Assembly (NCBI GenBank): GCA_032622095.1
Contig: CP136063.1
Coordinates: 34,253,106 to 34,317,105, forward strand
Direction of reading: 5' to 3'
Length of the DNA: 64,000 bases
Origin: Siphonodentalium dalli
Taxonomy: Eukaryota > Mollusca > Scaphopoda > Gadilida > Siphonodentaliidae
Positions 30,501 to 44,426 of this stretch are shown here, piece after piece. Position 1 is the first letter of the stretch. The number at the start of each line of letters is the position of its first letter. The notes below the pieces were generated by a model. The model did not search any database, had not been told where the DNA came from, and saw only the letters and a list, made by a program, of their open reading frames with translations. Both the position numbers and the translations under genes were made by a program.

Positions 30501-32521
30501 AGTTGATCCACTAATAAGTATACCGGCCTTAGTTGATCCACTAATAAGTATACCGGCCTTAGTTGATCCACTAATAAGTATACCGACCTTAGTTGATCCA
30601 CTAATAAGTATACCGGCTTAGTTGATCTACTAATAAATATACCGACCTTAGTTGATCCACTAATAAGTATACCGGCCTTAGTTGATCTACTAATAAATAT
30701 ACCGGCCTTAGTTGATCTACTAATAAGTATACCGGCATTAGTTGATCCACTAATAAATATACCGGCCTTAGTTGATCCACTAATAAATATACCGGCCTTA
30801 GTTGATCCACTAATAAATATACCGGCCTTAGTTGATCTACTAATAAGTATACCGGCCTTAGTTGATCTACTAATAAGTATACCGGCCTTAGTTGATCTAC
30901 TAATAAATATACCGGCCTTAGTTGATCTACTAATAAGTATACCGGCATTAGTTGATCCACTAATAAGTATACCGGCCTTAGTTGATCTACTAATAAGTAT
31001 ACCGGCCTTAGTTGATCTACTAATAAGTATACCGACCTTAGTTGATCTACTAATAAATATATCGGCCTTAGTTGATCCACTAATTAGTATACCGGCTTAG
31101 TTGATCTACTAATAAGTATACCGGCTTAGTTGATCTACTAATAAATATACCGGCCTTAGTTGATCCACTAATAAGTATACCGGCCTTAGTTGATCTACTA
31201 ATAAATATACCGGCCTTAGTTGATCTACTAATAAGTATACCGGCATTAGTTGATCCACTAATAAGTATACCGGCCTTAGTTGATCCACTAATAAGTATAC
31301 CGGCCTTAGTTGATCTACTAATAAATATACCGGCCTTAGTTGATCTACTAATAAGTATACCGACCTTAGTTGATCCACTAATAAATATACCGGCCTTAGT
31401 TGATCCACTAATAAGTATACCGGCCTTAGTTGATCCACTAATAAATATACCGGCCTTAGTTGATCCACTAATAAATATACCGGCCTTAGTTGATCTACTA
31501 ATAAGTATACCGGCCTTAGTTGATCTACTAATAAGTATAACGGCCTTAGTTGATCTACTAATAAATATACCGGCCTTAGTTGATCCACTAATAAGTATAC
31601 CGGCCTTAGTTGATCCACTAATAAATATACCGGCCTTAGTTGATCCACTAATAAATATACCGGCCTTAGTTGATCTACTAATAAGTATACCGGCCTTAGT
31701 TGATCTACTAATAAGTATAACGGCCTTAGTTGATCCACTAATAAGTATAACGGCCTTAGTTGATCCACTAATAAGTATAACGGCCTTAGTTGATCCACTA
31801 ATAAGTATACCGACCTTAGTTGAACCACTAATAATATATCGGCCTTAGTTGATCCATTAATAAATATACCGGCCTTAGTTGATCCATTAATAAATATACA
31901 GGCCTTAGTTGATCCATTAATAAATATACCGGCCTTAGTTGATCCACTAATAAGTATACCGGCCTTAGTTGATCTACTAATAAGTATACCGGCCTTAGTT
32001 GATCCACTAATAAGTATACCGGCCTTAGTTGATCCACTAATAAGTATATCGGCCTTAGTTGATCCACTAATAAGTATACCGGCCTTAGGTGATCTACTAA
32101 TAAGTATACCGGCCTTAGTTGATCTACTAATAAGTATACCGGCCTTAGTTGATCTACTAATAAGTATACCGGCCTTAGTTGATCTACTAATAAGTATACC
32201 GGCCTTAGTTGATCTACTAATAAATATACCGGCCTTAGTTGATCTACTAATAAGTATACCGGCCTTAGTTGATCTACTAATAAGTATACCGGCCTTAGTT
32301 GATCCACTAATAAGTGTACCGGCCTTAGTTGATCTACTAATAAGTATACCGGCCTTAGTTGATCCACTAATAAGTATACCGGCCTTAGTTGATCCACTAA
32401 TAAATATACCGGCCTTAGTTGATCCACTAATAAGTATACCGGCCTTAGTTGATCCATTAATAAGTATACCGGCCTTAGTTGATCCACTAATAAGTATACC
32501 GGCCTTAGTTGATCCACTAAT

Positions 32522-35500
32522 TAGTATACCGGCCTTAGTTGATCCACTAATAAGTATACCGGCCTTAGTTGATCCACTAATAAGTATACCGGCCTTAGTT
32601 GATCCATTAATAAATATACCGGCCTTAGTTGATCCATTAATAAGTATACCGGCCTTAGTTGATCCACTAATAAGTATACCGGCCTTAGTTGATCCACTAA
32701 TAAATATACCGGCCTTAGTTGATCCACTAATAAGTATATCGGCCTTAGTTGATCCACTAATAAATATACCGACCTTAGTTGATCCACTAATAAGTATACC
32801 GGCCTTAGTTGATCCACTAATAAGTATATCGGCCTTAGTTGATCCACTAATAAGTATACCGGCCTTAGTTGATCCATTAATAAATATACCGGCCTTAGTT
32901 GATCCACTAATAAGTATATCGGCCTTAGTTGATCCACTAATAAGTATACCGGCCTTAGTTGATCTACTAATAAGTATACCGGCCTTAGTTGATCCACTAA
33001 TTAGTATACCGGCCTTAGTTGATCCACTAATAAGTATACCGGCTTAGTTGATCCACTAATAAGTATACCGGCCTTAGTTGATCCACTAATAAGTGTACCG
33101 GCCTTAGTTGATCCACTAATAAGTGTACCGGCCTTAGTTGATCCACTAATAAGTATACCGGCCTTAGTTGATACACTAATAAGTATACCGGCCTTAGTTG
33201 ATCCACTAATAAATATACCGGCCTTAGTTGATCTACTTATAAATATACCGGCATTAGTTGATCTACTAATAAGTATACCGGCCTTAGTTGATCCACTAAT
33301 AAGTGTACCGGCCTTAGTTGATCCACTAATAAGTATACCGGCCTTAGGTGATCCACTAATAAATATACCGGCCTTAGTTGATACACTAATAAGTATACCG
33401 GCCTTAGTTGATCCACTAATAAATATACCGGCCTTAGTTGATCTACTAATAAATATACCGGCCTTAGTTGATCCACTAATAAATATACCGGCCTTAGTTG
33501 ATCTACTAATAAATATACCGGCCTTAGTTGATCCACTAATAAGTATACCGGCCTTAGTTGATCCACTAATAAGTATACCGGCCTTAGTTGATCTACTAAT
33601 AAATATACCGGCCTTAGTTGATCTACTAATAAATATACCGGCCTTAGTTGATCTACTAATAAGTATACCGGCCTTAGTTGATCTACTAATAAATATACCG
33701 GCCTTAGTTGATCCACTAATAAGTATATCGGCCTTAGTTGATCCATTAATAAATATACCGGCCTTAGTTGATCTACTAATAAATATACCGGCCTTAGTTG
33801 ATCTACTAATAAATATACCGGCCTTAGTTGATCTACTAATAAGTATACCGGCCTTAGTTGATCTACTAATAAATATACCGGCCTTAGTTGATCTACTAAT
33901 AAGTATACCGGCCTTAGTTGATCTACTAATAAGTATACCGGCCTTAGTTGATCTACTAATAAGTATACCGGCCTTAGTTGATCCACTAATAAGTATACCG
34001 GCCTTAGTTGATCCGCTAATAAATATACCGGCCTTAGTTGATCCACTAATAAGTATACCGGCCTTAGTTGATCCATTAATAAGTATACCGGCCTTAGTTG
34101 ATCCACTAATAAGTATACCGGCCTTAGTTGATCCACTAATTAGTATACCGGCCTTAGTTGATCCACTAATAAGTATACCGGCCTTAGTTGATCCACTAAT
34201 AAGTATACCGGCCTTAGTTGATCCATTAATAAATATACCGGCCTTAGTTGATCCATTAATAAGTATACCGGCCTTAGTTGATCCACTAATAAGTATACCG
34301 GCCTTAGTTGATCCACTAATAAATATACCGGCCTTAGTTGATCCACTAATAAGTATATCGGCCTTAGTTGATCCACTAATAAATATACCGACCTTAGTTG
34401 ATCCACTAATAAGTATACCGGCCTTAGTTGATCCACTAATAAGTATACCGGCCTTAGTTGATCCATTAATAAATATACCGGCCTTAGTTGATCCACTAAT
34501 AAGTATACCGGCCTTAGTTGATCTACTAATAAATATACCGACCTTAGTTGATCCACTAATAAGTATACCGGCCTTAGTTGATCCACTAATAAGTATATCG
34601 GCCTTAGTTGATCCACTAATAAGTATACCGGCCTTAGTTGATCCATTAATAAATATACCGGCCTTAGTTGATCCACTAATAAGTATATCGGCCTTAGTTG
34701 ATCCACTAATAAGTATACCGGCCTTAGTTGATCTACTAATAAGTATACCGGCCTTAGTTGATCCACTAATTAGTATACCGGCCTTAGTTGATCCACTAAT
34801 AAGTATACCGGCTTAGTTGATCCACTAATAAGTATACCGGCCTTAGTTGATCCACTAATAAGTGTACCGGCCTTAGTTGATCCACTAATAAGTGTACCGG
34901 CCTTAGTTGATCCACTAATAAGTATACCGGCCTTAGTTGATACACTAATAAGTATACCGGCCTTAGTTGATCCACTAATAAATATACCGGCCTTAGTTGA
35001 TCTACTAATAAATATACCGGCATTAGTTGATCTACTAATAAGTATACCGGCCTTAGTTGATCCACTAATAAGTGTACCGGCCTTAGTTGATCCACTAATA
35101 AGTATACCGGCCTTAGGTGATCCACTAATAAATATACCGGCCTTAGTTGATACACTAATAAGTATACCGGCCTTAGTTGATCCACTAATAAATATACCGG
35201 CCTTAGTTGATCTACTAATAAATATACCGGCCTTAGTTGATCCACTAATAAATATACCGGCCTTAGTTGATCTACTAATAAATATACCGGCCTTAGTTGA
35301 TCCACTAATAAGTATACCGGCCTTAGTTGATCCACTAATAAGTATACCGGCCTTAGTTGATCTACTAATAAATATACCGGCCTTAGTTGATCTACTAATA
35401 AATATACCGGCCTTAGTTGATCCACTAATAAATATACCGGCCTTAGTTGATCTACTAATAAGTATATCGGCCTTAGTTGATCTACTAATAAATATACCGG

Positions 35501-35910
35501 CCTTAGTTGATCCACTAATAAGTATACCGGCCTTAGTTGATACACTAATAAGTATACCGGCCTTAGTTGATCCACTAATAAATATACCGGCCTTAGTTGA
35601 TCTACTAATAAATATACCGGCATTAGTTGATCTACTAATAAGTATACCGGCCTTAGTTGATCTACTAATAAATATACCGGCCTTAGTTGATCCATTAATA
35701 AATATACCGGCCTTAGTTGATCCACTAATAAGTATACCGGCCTTAGTTGATCTACTAATAAATATACCGGCCTTAGTTGATCCACTAATAAATATACCGG
35801 CCTTAGTTGATCTACTAATAAGTATATCGGCCTTAGTTGATCTACTAATAAGTATACCGGCCTTAGTTGATCCACTAATAAATATACCGGCCTTAGTTGA
35901 TCTACTAATA
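32522..35910. repeat. Segmental duplication inside the 30-bp array
   Basis: A block of about 1.6-1.8 kb occurs twice in tandem. The rare CTAATTAG unit followed by the same order of variants is found at 32522 and 34141 (1619 bases), and the CTAATTAG plus 29-base unit pair at about 33002 and 34771 (1769 bases). The 150-base difference equals five units gained in the second copy. The one-base offset in both spacings comes from the 29-base unit. Confidence 0.75.
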
Positions 35911-38900
35911 AGTATACCGGCCTTAGTTGATCCACTAATAAATATACCGGCCTTAGTTGATCCACTAATAAATATACCGGCCTTAGTTGATCTACTAATA
36001 AATATACCGGCCTTAGTTGATCCATTAATAAATATACCGGCCTTAGTTGATCTACTAATAAATATACCGGCCTTAGTTGATCCACTAATAAATATACCGG
36101 CTTAGTTGATCTACTAATAAGTATACCGGCCTTAGTTGATCCACTAATAAGTATATCGGCCTTAGTTGATCCACTAATAAGTATATCGGCCTTAGTTGAT
36201 CCACTAATAAGTATACCGGCCTTAGTTGATACACTAATAAGTATACCGGCCTTAGTTGATCTACTAATAAATATACCGGCCTTAGTTGATCCACTAATAA
36301 ATATACCGGCCTTAGTTGATCTACTAATAAGTATATCGGCCTTAGTTGATCTACTAATAAGTATACCGGCCTTAGTTGATCCACTAATAAATATACCGGC
36401 CTTAGTTGATCTACTAATAAGTATATCGGCCTTAGTTGATCTACTAATAAGTATTCCGGCCTTAGTTGATCCACTAATAAATATACCGGCCTTAGTTGAT
36501 CTACTAATAAGTATACCGGCCTTAGTTGATCCACTAATAAATATACCGGCCTTAGTTGATCTACTAATAAATATACCGGCCTTAGTTGATCCACTAATAA
36601 ATATACCGGCTTAGTTGATCCACTAATAAGTATACCGGCCTTAGTTGATCCACTAATAAGTATACCGGCCTTAGTTGATCCACTAATAAGTATACCGGCC
36701 TTAGTTGATCCACTAATAAATATACCGGCCTTAGTTGATCTACTAATAAGTGTACCGGCCTTAGTTGATACACTAATAAGTATACCGGCCTTAGTTGATC
36801 CACTAATAAGTATACCGGCCTTAGTTGATACACTAATAAATATACCGGCCTTAGTTGATCTACTAATAAATATACCGGCCTTAGTTGATCCATTAATAAA
36901 TATACCGACCTTAGTTGATCCACTAATTAGTATATCGGCCTTAGTTGATCTACTAATAAATATACCGGCCTTAGTTGATACACTAATAAATATACCGGCC
37001 TTAGTTGATCTACTAATAAATATACCGGCCTTAGTTGATCCACTAATAAATATACCGGCTTAGTTGATCCACTAATAAGTATACCGGCCTTAGTTGATCC
37101 ACTAATAAGTATATCGGCCTTAGTTGATCCACTAATAAGTATACCGGCCTTAGTTGATCCACTAATAAGTATACCGGCCTTAGTTGATCCACTAATAAAT
37201 ATACCGGCCTTAGTTGATCCACTAATAAGTATACCGGCCTTAGTTGATCCACTAATAAATATACCGGCCTTAGTTGATCTACTAATAAATATACCGGCCT
37301 TAGTTGATCCACTAATAAGTATACCGGCCTTAGTTGATCCACTAATAAGTATACCGGCCTTAGTTGATCCACTAATAAGTATACCGGCCTTAGTTGATCT
37401 ACTAATAAATATACCGGCCTTAGTTGATCTACTAATAAATATACCGGCCTTAGTTGATCTACTAATAAGTATACCGGCCTTAGTTGATCCACTAATAAGT
37501 GTACCGGCCTTAGTTGATCCACTAATAAGTGTACCGGCCTTAGTTGATCCACTAATTAGTATACCGGCCTTAGTTGATCCACTAATAAGTGTACCGGCCT
37601 TAGTTGATCCACTAATAAGTGTACCGGCCTTAGTTGATCTACTAATAAGTGTACCGGCCTTAGTTGATCCACTAATAAGTGTACCGGCCTTAGTTGATCC
37701 ACTAATTAGTATACCGGCCTTAGTTGATCCACTAATAAGTGTACCGGCCTTAGTTGATCTACTAATAAGTGTACCGGCCTTAGTTGATCCACTAATAAGT
37801 GTACCGGCCTTAGTTGATCTACTAATAAGTGTACCGGCCTTAGTTGATCTACTAATAAATATACCGGCCTTAGTTGATCCACTAATAAGTATACCGGCCT
37901 TAGTTGATCCACTAATAAGTATACCGGCCTTAGTTGATCTACTAATAAATATACCGGCCTTAGTTGATCCATTAATAAATATACCGGCCTTAGTTGATCC
38001 ACTAATAAGTATACCGGCCTTAGTTGATCCACTAATTAGTATACCGGCCTTAGTTGATCCACTAATAAGTGTACCGGCCTTAGTTGATCTACTAATAAGT
38101 GTACCGGCCTTAGTTGATCCACTAATAAGTATACCGGCCTTAGTTGATCTACTAATAAATATACCGGCCTTAGTTGATCCACTAATTAGTATACCGGCCT
38201 TAGTTGATCCACTAATAAGTGTACCGGCCTTAGTTGATCTACTAATAAGTGTACCGGCCTTAGTTGATCTACTAATAAGTGTACCGGCCTTAGTTGATCC
38301 ACTAATAAGTGTACCGGCCTTAGTTGATCCACTAATTAGTATACCGGCCTTAGTTGATCTACTAATAAGTATACCGGCCTTAGTTGATCCACTAATAAGT
38401 ATACCGGCCTTAGTTGATCTACTAATAAATATATCGGCCTTAGTTGATCTACTAATAAATATACCGGCCTTAGTTGATCTACTAATAAATATACCGGCCT
38501 TAGTTGATCTACTAATAAATATACCGGCCTTAGTTGATCTACTAATAAATATACCGGCCTTAGTTGATCCACTAATAAGAATACCGGCCTTAGTTGATCC
38601 ACTAATAAGTATATCGGCCTTAGTTGATCTACTAATAAGTATACCGGCCTTAGTTGATCCACTAATAAGTATATCGGCCTTAGTTGATCTACTAATAAAT
38701 ATACCGGCCTTAGTTGATCTACTAATAAATATACCGGCCTTAGTTGATCTACTAATAAATATACCGGCCTTAGTTGATCTACTAATAAGTATACCGGCCT
38801 TAGTTGATCCACTAATAAATATACCGGCCTTAGTTGATCTACTAATAAATATACCGGCCTTAGTTGATCTACTAATAAGTGTACCGGCCTTAGTTGATCT

Positions 38901-40401
38901 ACTAATAAGTATACCGGCCTTAGTTGATCCACTAATAAGTATACCGGCCTTAGTTGATCTACTAATAAGTATACCGACCTTAGTTGATCTACTAATAAGT
39001 ATACCGGCCTTAGTTGATCCACTAATAAGTATACCGGCCTTAGTTGATCCACTAATAAGTATACCGGCCTTAGTTGATCTACTAATAAGTATACCGACCT
39101 TAGTTGATCTACTAATAAGTGTACCGGCCTTAGTTGATCTACTAATAAGTATACCGGCCTTAGTTGATATACTAATAAATATACCGGCCTTAGTTGATCT
39201 ACTAATAAGTATACCGGCCTTAGTTGATCTACTAATAAGTATACCGGCCTTAGTTGATCTACTAATAAATATACCGGCCTTAGTTGATCTACTAATAAGT
39301 ATACCGACCTTAGTTGATCCACTAATAAATATACCGACCTTAGTTGATCTACTAATAAGTGTACCGGCCTTAGTTGATCTACTAATAAGTATACCGGCCT
39401 TAGTTGATATACTAATAAATATACCGGCCTTAGTTGATCTACTAATAAGTATACCGGCCTTAGTTGATCTACTAATAAGTATACCGGCCTTAGTTGATCT
39501 ACTAATAAGTATACCGGCCTTAGTTGATCTACTAATAAATATACCGGCCTTAGTTGATCTACTAATAAGTATACCGGCCTTAGTTGATCCACTAATAAAT
39601 ATACCGGCCTTAGTTGATCTACTAATAAGTATACCGACCTTAGTTGATCCACTAATAAATATACCGGCCTTAGTTGATCTACTAATAAATATACCGGCCT
39701 TAGTTGATCCACTAATAAGTATACCGCCCTTAGTTGATCCACTAATAAGTATACCGGCCTTAGTTGATCTACTAATAAGTATACCGGCCTTAGTTGATCT
39801 ACTAATAAGTATACCGCCCTTAGTTGATCCACTAATAAATATACCGGCCTTAGTTGATCCACTAATTAGTATACCGGCCTTAGTTGATCCACTAATAAGT
39901 ATACCGGCCTTAGTTGATCTACTAATAAATATACCGGCCTTAGTTGATCTACTAATAAATATACCGGCCTTAGTTGATCTACTAATAAATATACCGGCCT
40001 TAGTTGATCCACTAATAAATATACCGGCCTTAGTTGATCCACTAATAAGTGTACCGGCCTTAGTTGATCTACTAATAAGTATACCGACCTTAGTTGATCC
40101 ACTAATAAATATACCGGCCTTAGTTGATCCACTAATAAGTGTACCGGCCTTAGTTGATCCACTAATTAGTATACCGGCCTTAGTTGATCCACTAATAAGT
40201 ATACCGGCCTTAGTTGATCTACTAATAAGTATACCGGCCTTAGTTGATCTACTAATAAGTATACCGGCCTTAGTTGATCCACTAATAAGTATACCGGCAT
40301 TAGTTGATCTACTAATAAATATACCGGCCTTAGTTGATCCACTAATAAGTATACCGGCATTAGTTGATCTACTAATAAATATACCGGCCTTAGTTGATCC
40401 A

Positions 40402-43400
40402 CTAATAAGTATAACGGCTTAGTTGATCTACTAATAAGTATACCGGCATTAGTTGATCTACTAATAAATATACCGGCCTTAGTTGATCCACTAATAAGTA
40501 TAACGGCTTAGTTGATCTACTAATAAGTATACCGGCCTTAGTTGATCTACTAATAAATATACCGCCCTTAGTTGATCTACTAATAAATATACCGGCCTTA
40601 GTTGATCTACTAATAAATATACCGGCCTTAGTTGATCTACTAATAAATATACCGGCCTTAGTTGATCTACTAATAAGTATACCGGCCTTAGTTGATCCAC
40701 TAATAAATATACCGGCCTTAGTTGATCCACTAATAAATATACCGGCCTTAGTTGATCCACTAATAAATATACCGGCCTTAGTTGATCCACTAATAAATAT
40801 ACCGGCCTTAGTTGATCTACTAATAAATATACCGGCCTTAGTTGATCTACTAATAAGTATACCGGCCTTAGTTGATTTACTAATAAATATACCGGCCTTA
40901 GTTGATCTACTAATAAGTATACCGGCCTTAGTTGATCTACTAATAAATATACCGCCCTTAGTTGATCTACTAATAAATATACCGGCCTTAGTTGATCTAC
41001 TAATAAATATACCGGCCTTAGTTGATCTACTAATAAATATACCGGCCTTAGTTGATCTACTAATAAATATACCGGCCTTAGTTGATCTACTAATAAATAT
41101 ACCGGCCTTAGTTGATCTACTAATAAGTATACCGGCCTTAGTTGATCCACTAATAAATATACCGGCCTTAGTTGATCCACTAATAAATATACCGGCCTTA
41201 GTTGATCCACTAATAAATATACCGGCCTTAGTTGATCCACTAATAAATATACCGGCCTTAGTTGATCCACTAATAAATATACCGACCTTAGTTGATCCAC
41301 TAATAAATATACCGGCCTTAGTTGATCCACTAATTAGTATACCGGCCTGAGTTGATCCACTAATAAGTATACCGGCCTTAGTTGATCCACTAATAAGTAT
41401 ATCGGCCTTAGTTGATCTACTAATCAATATACCGGCCTTAGTTGATCTACTAATAAATATACCGGCCTTAGTTGATCTACTAATAAATATACAGGCCTTA
41501 GTTGATCCACTAATAAATATACCGACCTTAGTTGATCCACTAATAAATATACCGGCCTTAGTTGATCCACTAATAAATATACCGGCCTTAGTTGATCCAC
41601 TAATTAGTATACCGGCCTTAGTTGATCTACTAATAAATATACCGGCCTTAGTTGATCCACTAATAAATATACCGACCTTAGTTGATCCACTAATAAGTAT
41701 ACCGGCCTGAGTTGATCCACTAATAAGTATACCGGCCTTAGTTGATCTACTAATAAATATACAGGCCTTAGTTGATCCACTAATAAGTATACCGGCCTTA
41801 GTTGATCCACTAATAAGTATATCGGCCTTAGTTGATCTACTAATAAATATACCGGCCTTAGTTGATCCATTAATAAATATACCGGCCTTAGTTGATCCAC
41901 TAATAAGTATATCGGCCTTAGTTGATCTACTAATCAATATACCGGCCTTAGTTGATCTACTAATAAATATACCGGCCTTAGTTGATCTACTAATAAATAT
42001 ATCGGCCTTAGTTGATCTACTAATAAATATACCGGCCTTAGTTGATCTACTAATAAATATACCGGCCTTAGTTGATCCACTAATAAATATACCGGCCTTA
42101 GTTGATCCACTAATAAATATACCGGCCTTAGTTGATCTACTAATAAATATACCGGCCTTAGTTGATCTACTAATAAGTATACCGGCCTTAGTTGATCTAC
42201 TAATAAATATACCGGCCTTAGTTGATCCACTAATAAATATACCGACCTTAGTTGATCCACTAATAAGTATACCGGCCTGAGTTGATCCACTAATAAGTAT
42301 ACCGGCCTTAGTTGATCTACTAATAAATATACAGGCCTTAGTTGATCCACTAATAAGTATACCGGCCTTAGTTGATCCACTAATAAGTATATCGGCCTTA
42401 GTTGATCTACTAATAAATATACCGGCCTTAGTTGATCCATTAATAAATATACCGGCATTAGTTGATCCACTAATAAGTATATCGGCCTTAGTTGATCTAC
42501 TAATCAATATACCGGCCTTAGTTGATCTACTAATAAATATACCGGCCTTAGTTGATCTACTAATAAATATATCGGCCTTAGTTGATCTACTAATAAATAT
42601 ACCGGCCTTAGTTGATCTACTAATAAATATACCGGCCTTAGTTGATCCACTAATAAATATACCGGCCTTAGTTGATCCACTAATAAATATACCGGCCTTA
42701 GTTGATCTACTAATAAATATACCGGCCTTAGTTGATCTACTAATAAGTATACCGGCCTTAGTTGATCTACTAATAAATATACCGGCCTTAGTTGATCTAC
42801 TAATAAATATACCGGCCTTAGTTGATCTACTAATAAATATACCGGCCTTAGTTGATCCACTAATAAGTATACCGGCCTTAGTTGATCCACTAATAAATAT
42901 ACCGGCCTTAGTTGATCTACTAATAAGTATACCGGCCTTAGTTGATCTACTAATAAATATACCGGCCTTAGTTGATCCACTAATAAGTATACCGGCCTTA
43001 GTTGATCCACTAATAAGTATACCGGCCTTAGTTGATCCACTAATTAGTATACCGGCCTTAGTTGATCTACTAATAAATATACCGGCCTTAGTTGATCCAC
43101 TAATAACTATACCGACCTTAGTTGATCTACTAATAAATATACCGGCCTTAGTTGATCCACTAATAAGTATACCGGCCTTAGTTGATCTACTAATAAATAT
43201 ACCGACCTTAGTTGATCTACTAATAAATATACCGGCCTTAGTTGATCCACTAATAAGTATACCGGCCTTAGTTGATCTACTAATAAATATACCGGCCTTA
43301 GTTGATCTACTAATAAGTATACCGGCCTTAGTTGATCCACTAATAAATATACCGGCCTTAGTTGATCTACTAATAAATATACCGGCCTTAGTTGATCTAC

Positions 43401-44394
43401 TAATAAATATACCGGCCTTAGTTGATCTACTAATAAGTATACCGGCCTTAGTTGATCTACTAATAAATATACCGGCCTTAGTTGATCTACTAATAAATAT
43501 ACCGGCCTTAGTTGATCTACTAATAAATATACCGGCCTTAGTTGATCCACTAATAAATATACCGACCTTAGTTGATCTACTAATAAATATACCGGCCTTA
43601 GTTGATCTACTAATAAATATACCGGCCTTAGTTGATCCACTAATAAATATACCGACCTTAGTTGATCCACTAATAAATATACCGACCTTAGTTGATCTAC
43701 TAATAAATATACCGACCTTAGTTGATCCACTAATAAATATACCGGCCTTAGTTGATCCACTAATAAATATACCGACCTTAGTTGATCTACTAATAAATAT
43801 ACCGACCTTAGTTGATCTACTAATAAATATACCGGCCTTAGTTGATCCACTAATAAGTATACCGGCCTTAGTTGATCCACTAATAAGTATACCGGCCTTA
43901 GTTGATCCACTAATAAGTATACCGGCCTTAGTTGATCTACTAATAAATATACCGACCTTAGTTGATCCACTAATAACTATACCGGCCTTAGTTGATCCAC
44001 TAATAAGTATACCGGCCTTAGTTGATCCACTAATAAGTATACCGGCCTTAGTTGATCCACTAATAAGTATACCGGCCTTAGTTGATCCATTCATAAATAT
44101 ACCGGCCTTAGTTGATCCACTAATAACTATACCGGCCTTAGTTGATCCACTAATAAGTATACCGGCCTTAGTTGATCCACTAATAAATATACCGGCCTTA
44201 GTTGATCCACTAATAAGTATACCGGCCTTAGTTGATCCACTAATAAGTATACCGGCCTTAGTTGATCCACTAATAAGTATACCGGCCTTAGTTGATCCAC
44301 TAATAAGTATACCGGCCTTAGTTGATCCACTAATAAGTATACCGGCCTTAGTTGATCTACTAATAAATATAACGGCCTTAGTTGATCCATTCAT
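40402..44394 (-). other. Longest repeat reading frame (1330 codons), not called a gene
   Basis: A true ATG arises at 44394 from a CCATTCATAA variant unit and starts a frame of about 130 ISGSTKAGIL-type decapeptides. Near the 3' end a 29-base unit shifts it into the LLVDQLRPVY register, and it stops after SRYTY at 40402. The same DNA is also open for long stretches in the other minus frame. It has no non-repeat domain, no signal peptide, and no promoter or poly(A) context. Openness follows from a 30-base period with no stop in that register, so I treat it as a by-product of the array; a repetitive secreted or structural protein is the only alternative and seems unlikely. Confidence 0.2.
41421..42510. 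repeat. 17- and 19-unit higher-order repeats in the 30-bp array
   Basis: The rare variant CTAATCAATATA is at 41421, 41931 and 42501, giving spacings of 510 and 570 bases. The units between follow the same order, including GGCCTGAG and TACAGG variants. Shorter cycles occur elsewhere: GATCGACT units at 27781, 27871 and 27961 are 90 bases apart, and at 27361, 27571 and 27781 they are 210 apart. Confidence 0.75.
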
Positions 44395-44426
44395 AAATAT
44401 ACCGGCCTTAGGTGATCCACTTATTA

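Larger units (their letters stand above)
21505..44426. repeat. 30-bp satellite/minisatellite, about 764 units
   Basis: A 22.9-kb array of a 30-bp unit made of CCGGCCTTAG, then TTGATCCACT, then AATAAGTATA. Common variant positions are C/T in GATCYAC, A/G in AATAARTATA, and GGCC/GCCC/GACC at the GC-rich core; rarer ones are GATCG, GATAC, CCATTAAT and CTAATTAG. Twenty-nine-base units (CCGGCTTAG, one C short) crowd the left edge (21540-22640) and are scattered later. Each unit has a small dyad, TTAGT-TGATCC-ACTAA, with a GATC in its loop. On the minus strand two frames lack stops (decapeptides LLVDQLRPVY and ISGSTKAGIL types), on the plus strand one (PALVDPLISI type). There are no spacers between units, no flanking cas-like genes, and no non-repeat coding sequence at either end. 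Unrelated in sequence to the 59-bp satellite. Confidence 0.97.

Noticed and set aside
22661-44394. Many long minus-strand frames of LLVDQLRPVY repeats as protein genes
   Set aside because: They consist only of satellite units, lack any unique domain, mostly lack ATG starts, and remain open simply because the 30-base period has no stop in that register. Neighbouring 29-base units cut them at random.
21505-44426. CRISPR array
   Set aside because: The 30-base units are contiguous with no unique spacers, the host is eukaryotic, and no cas-like genes are present.
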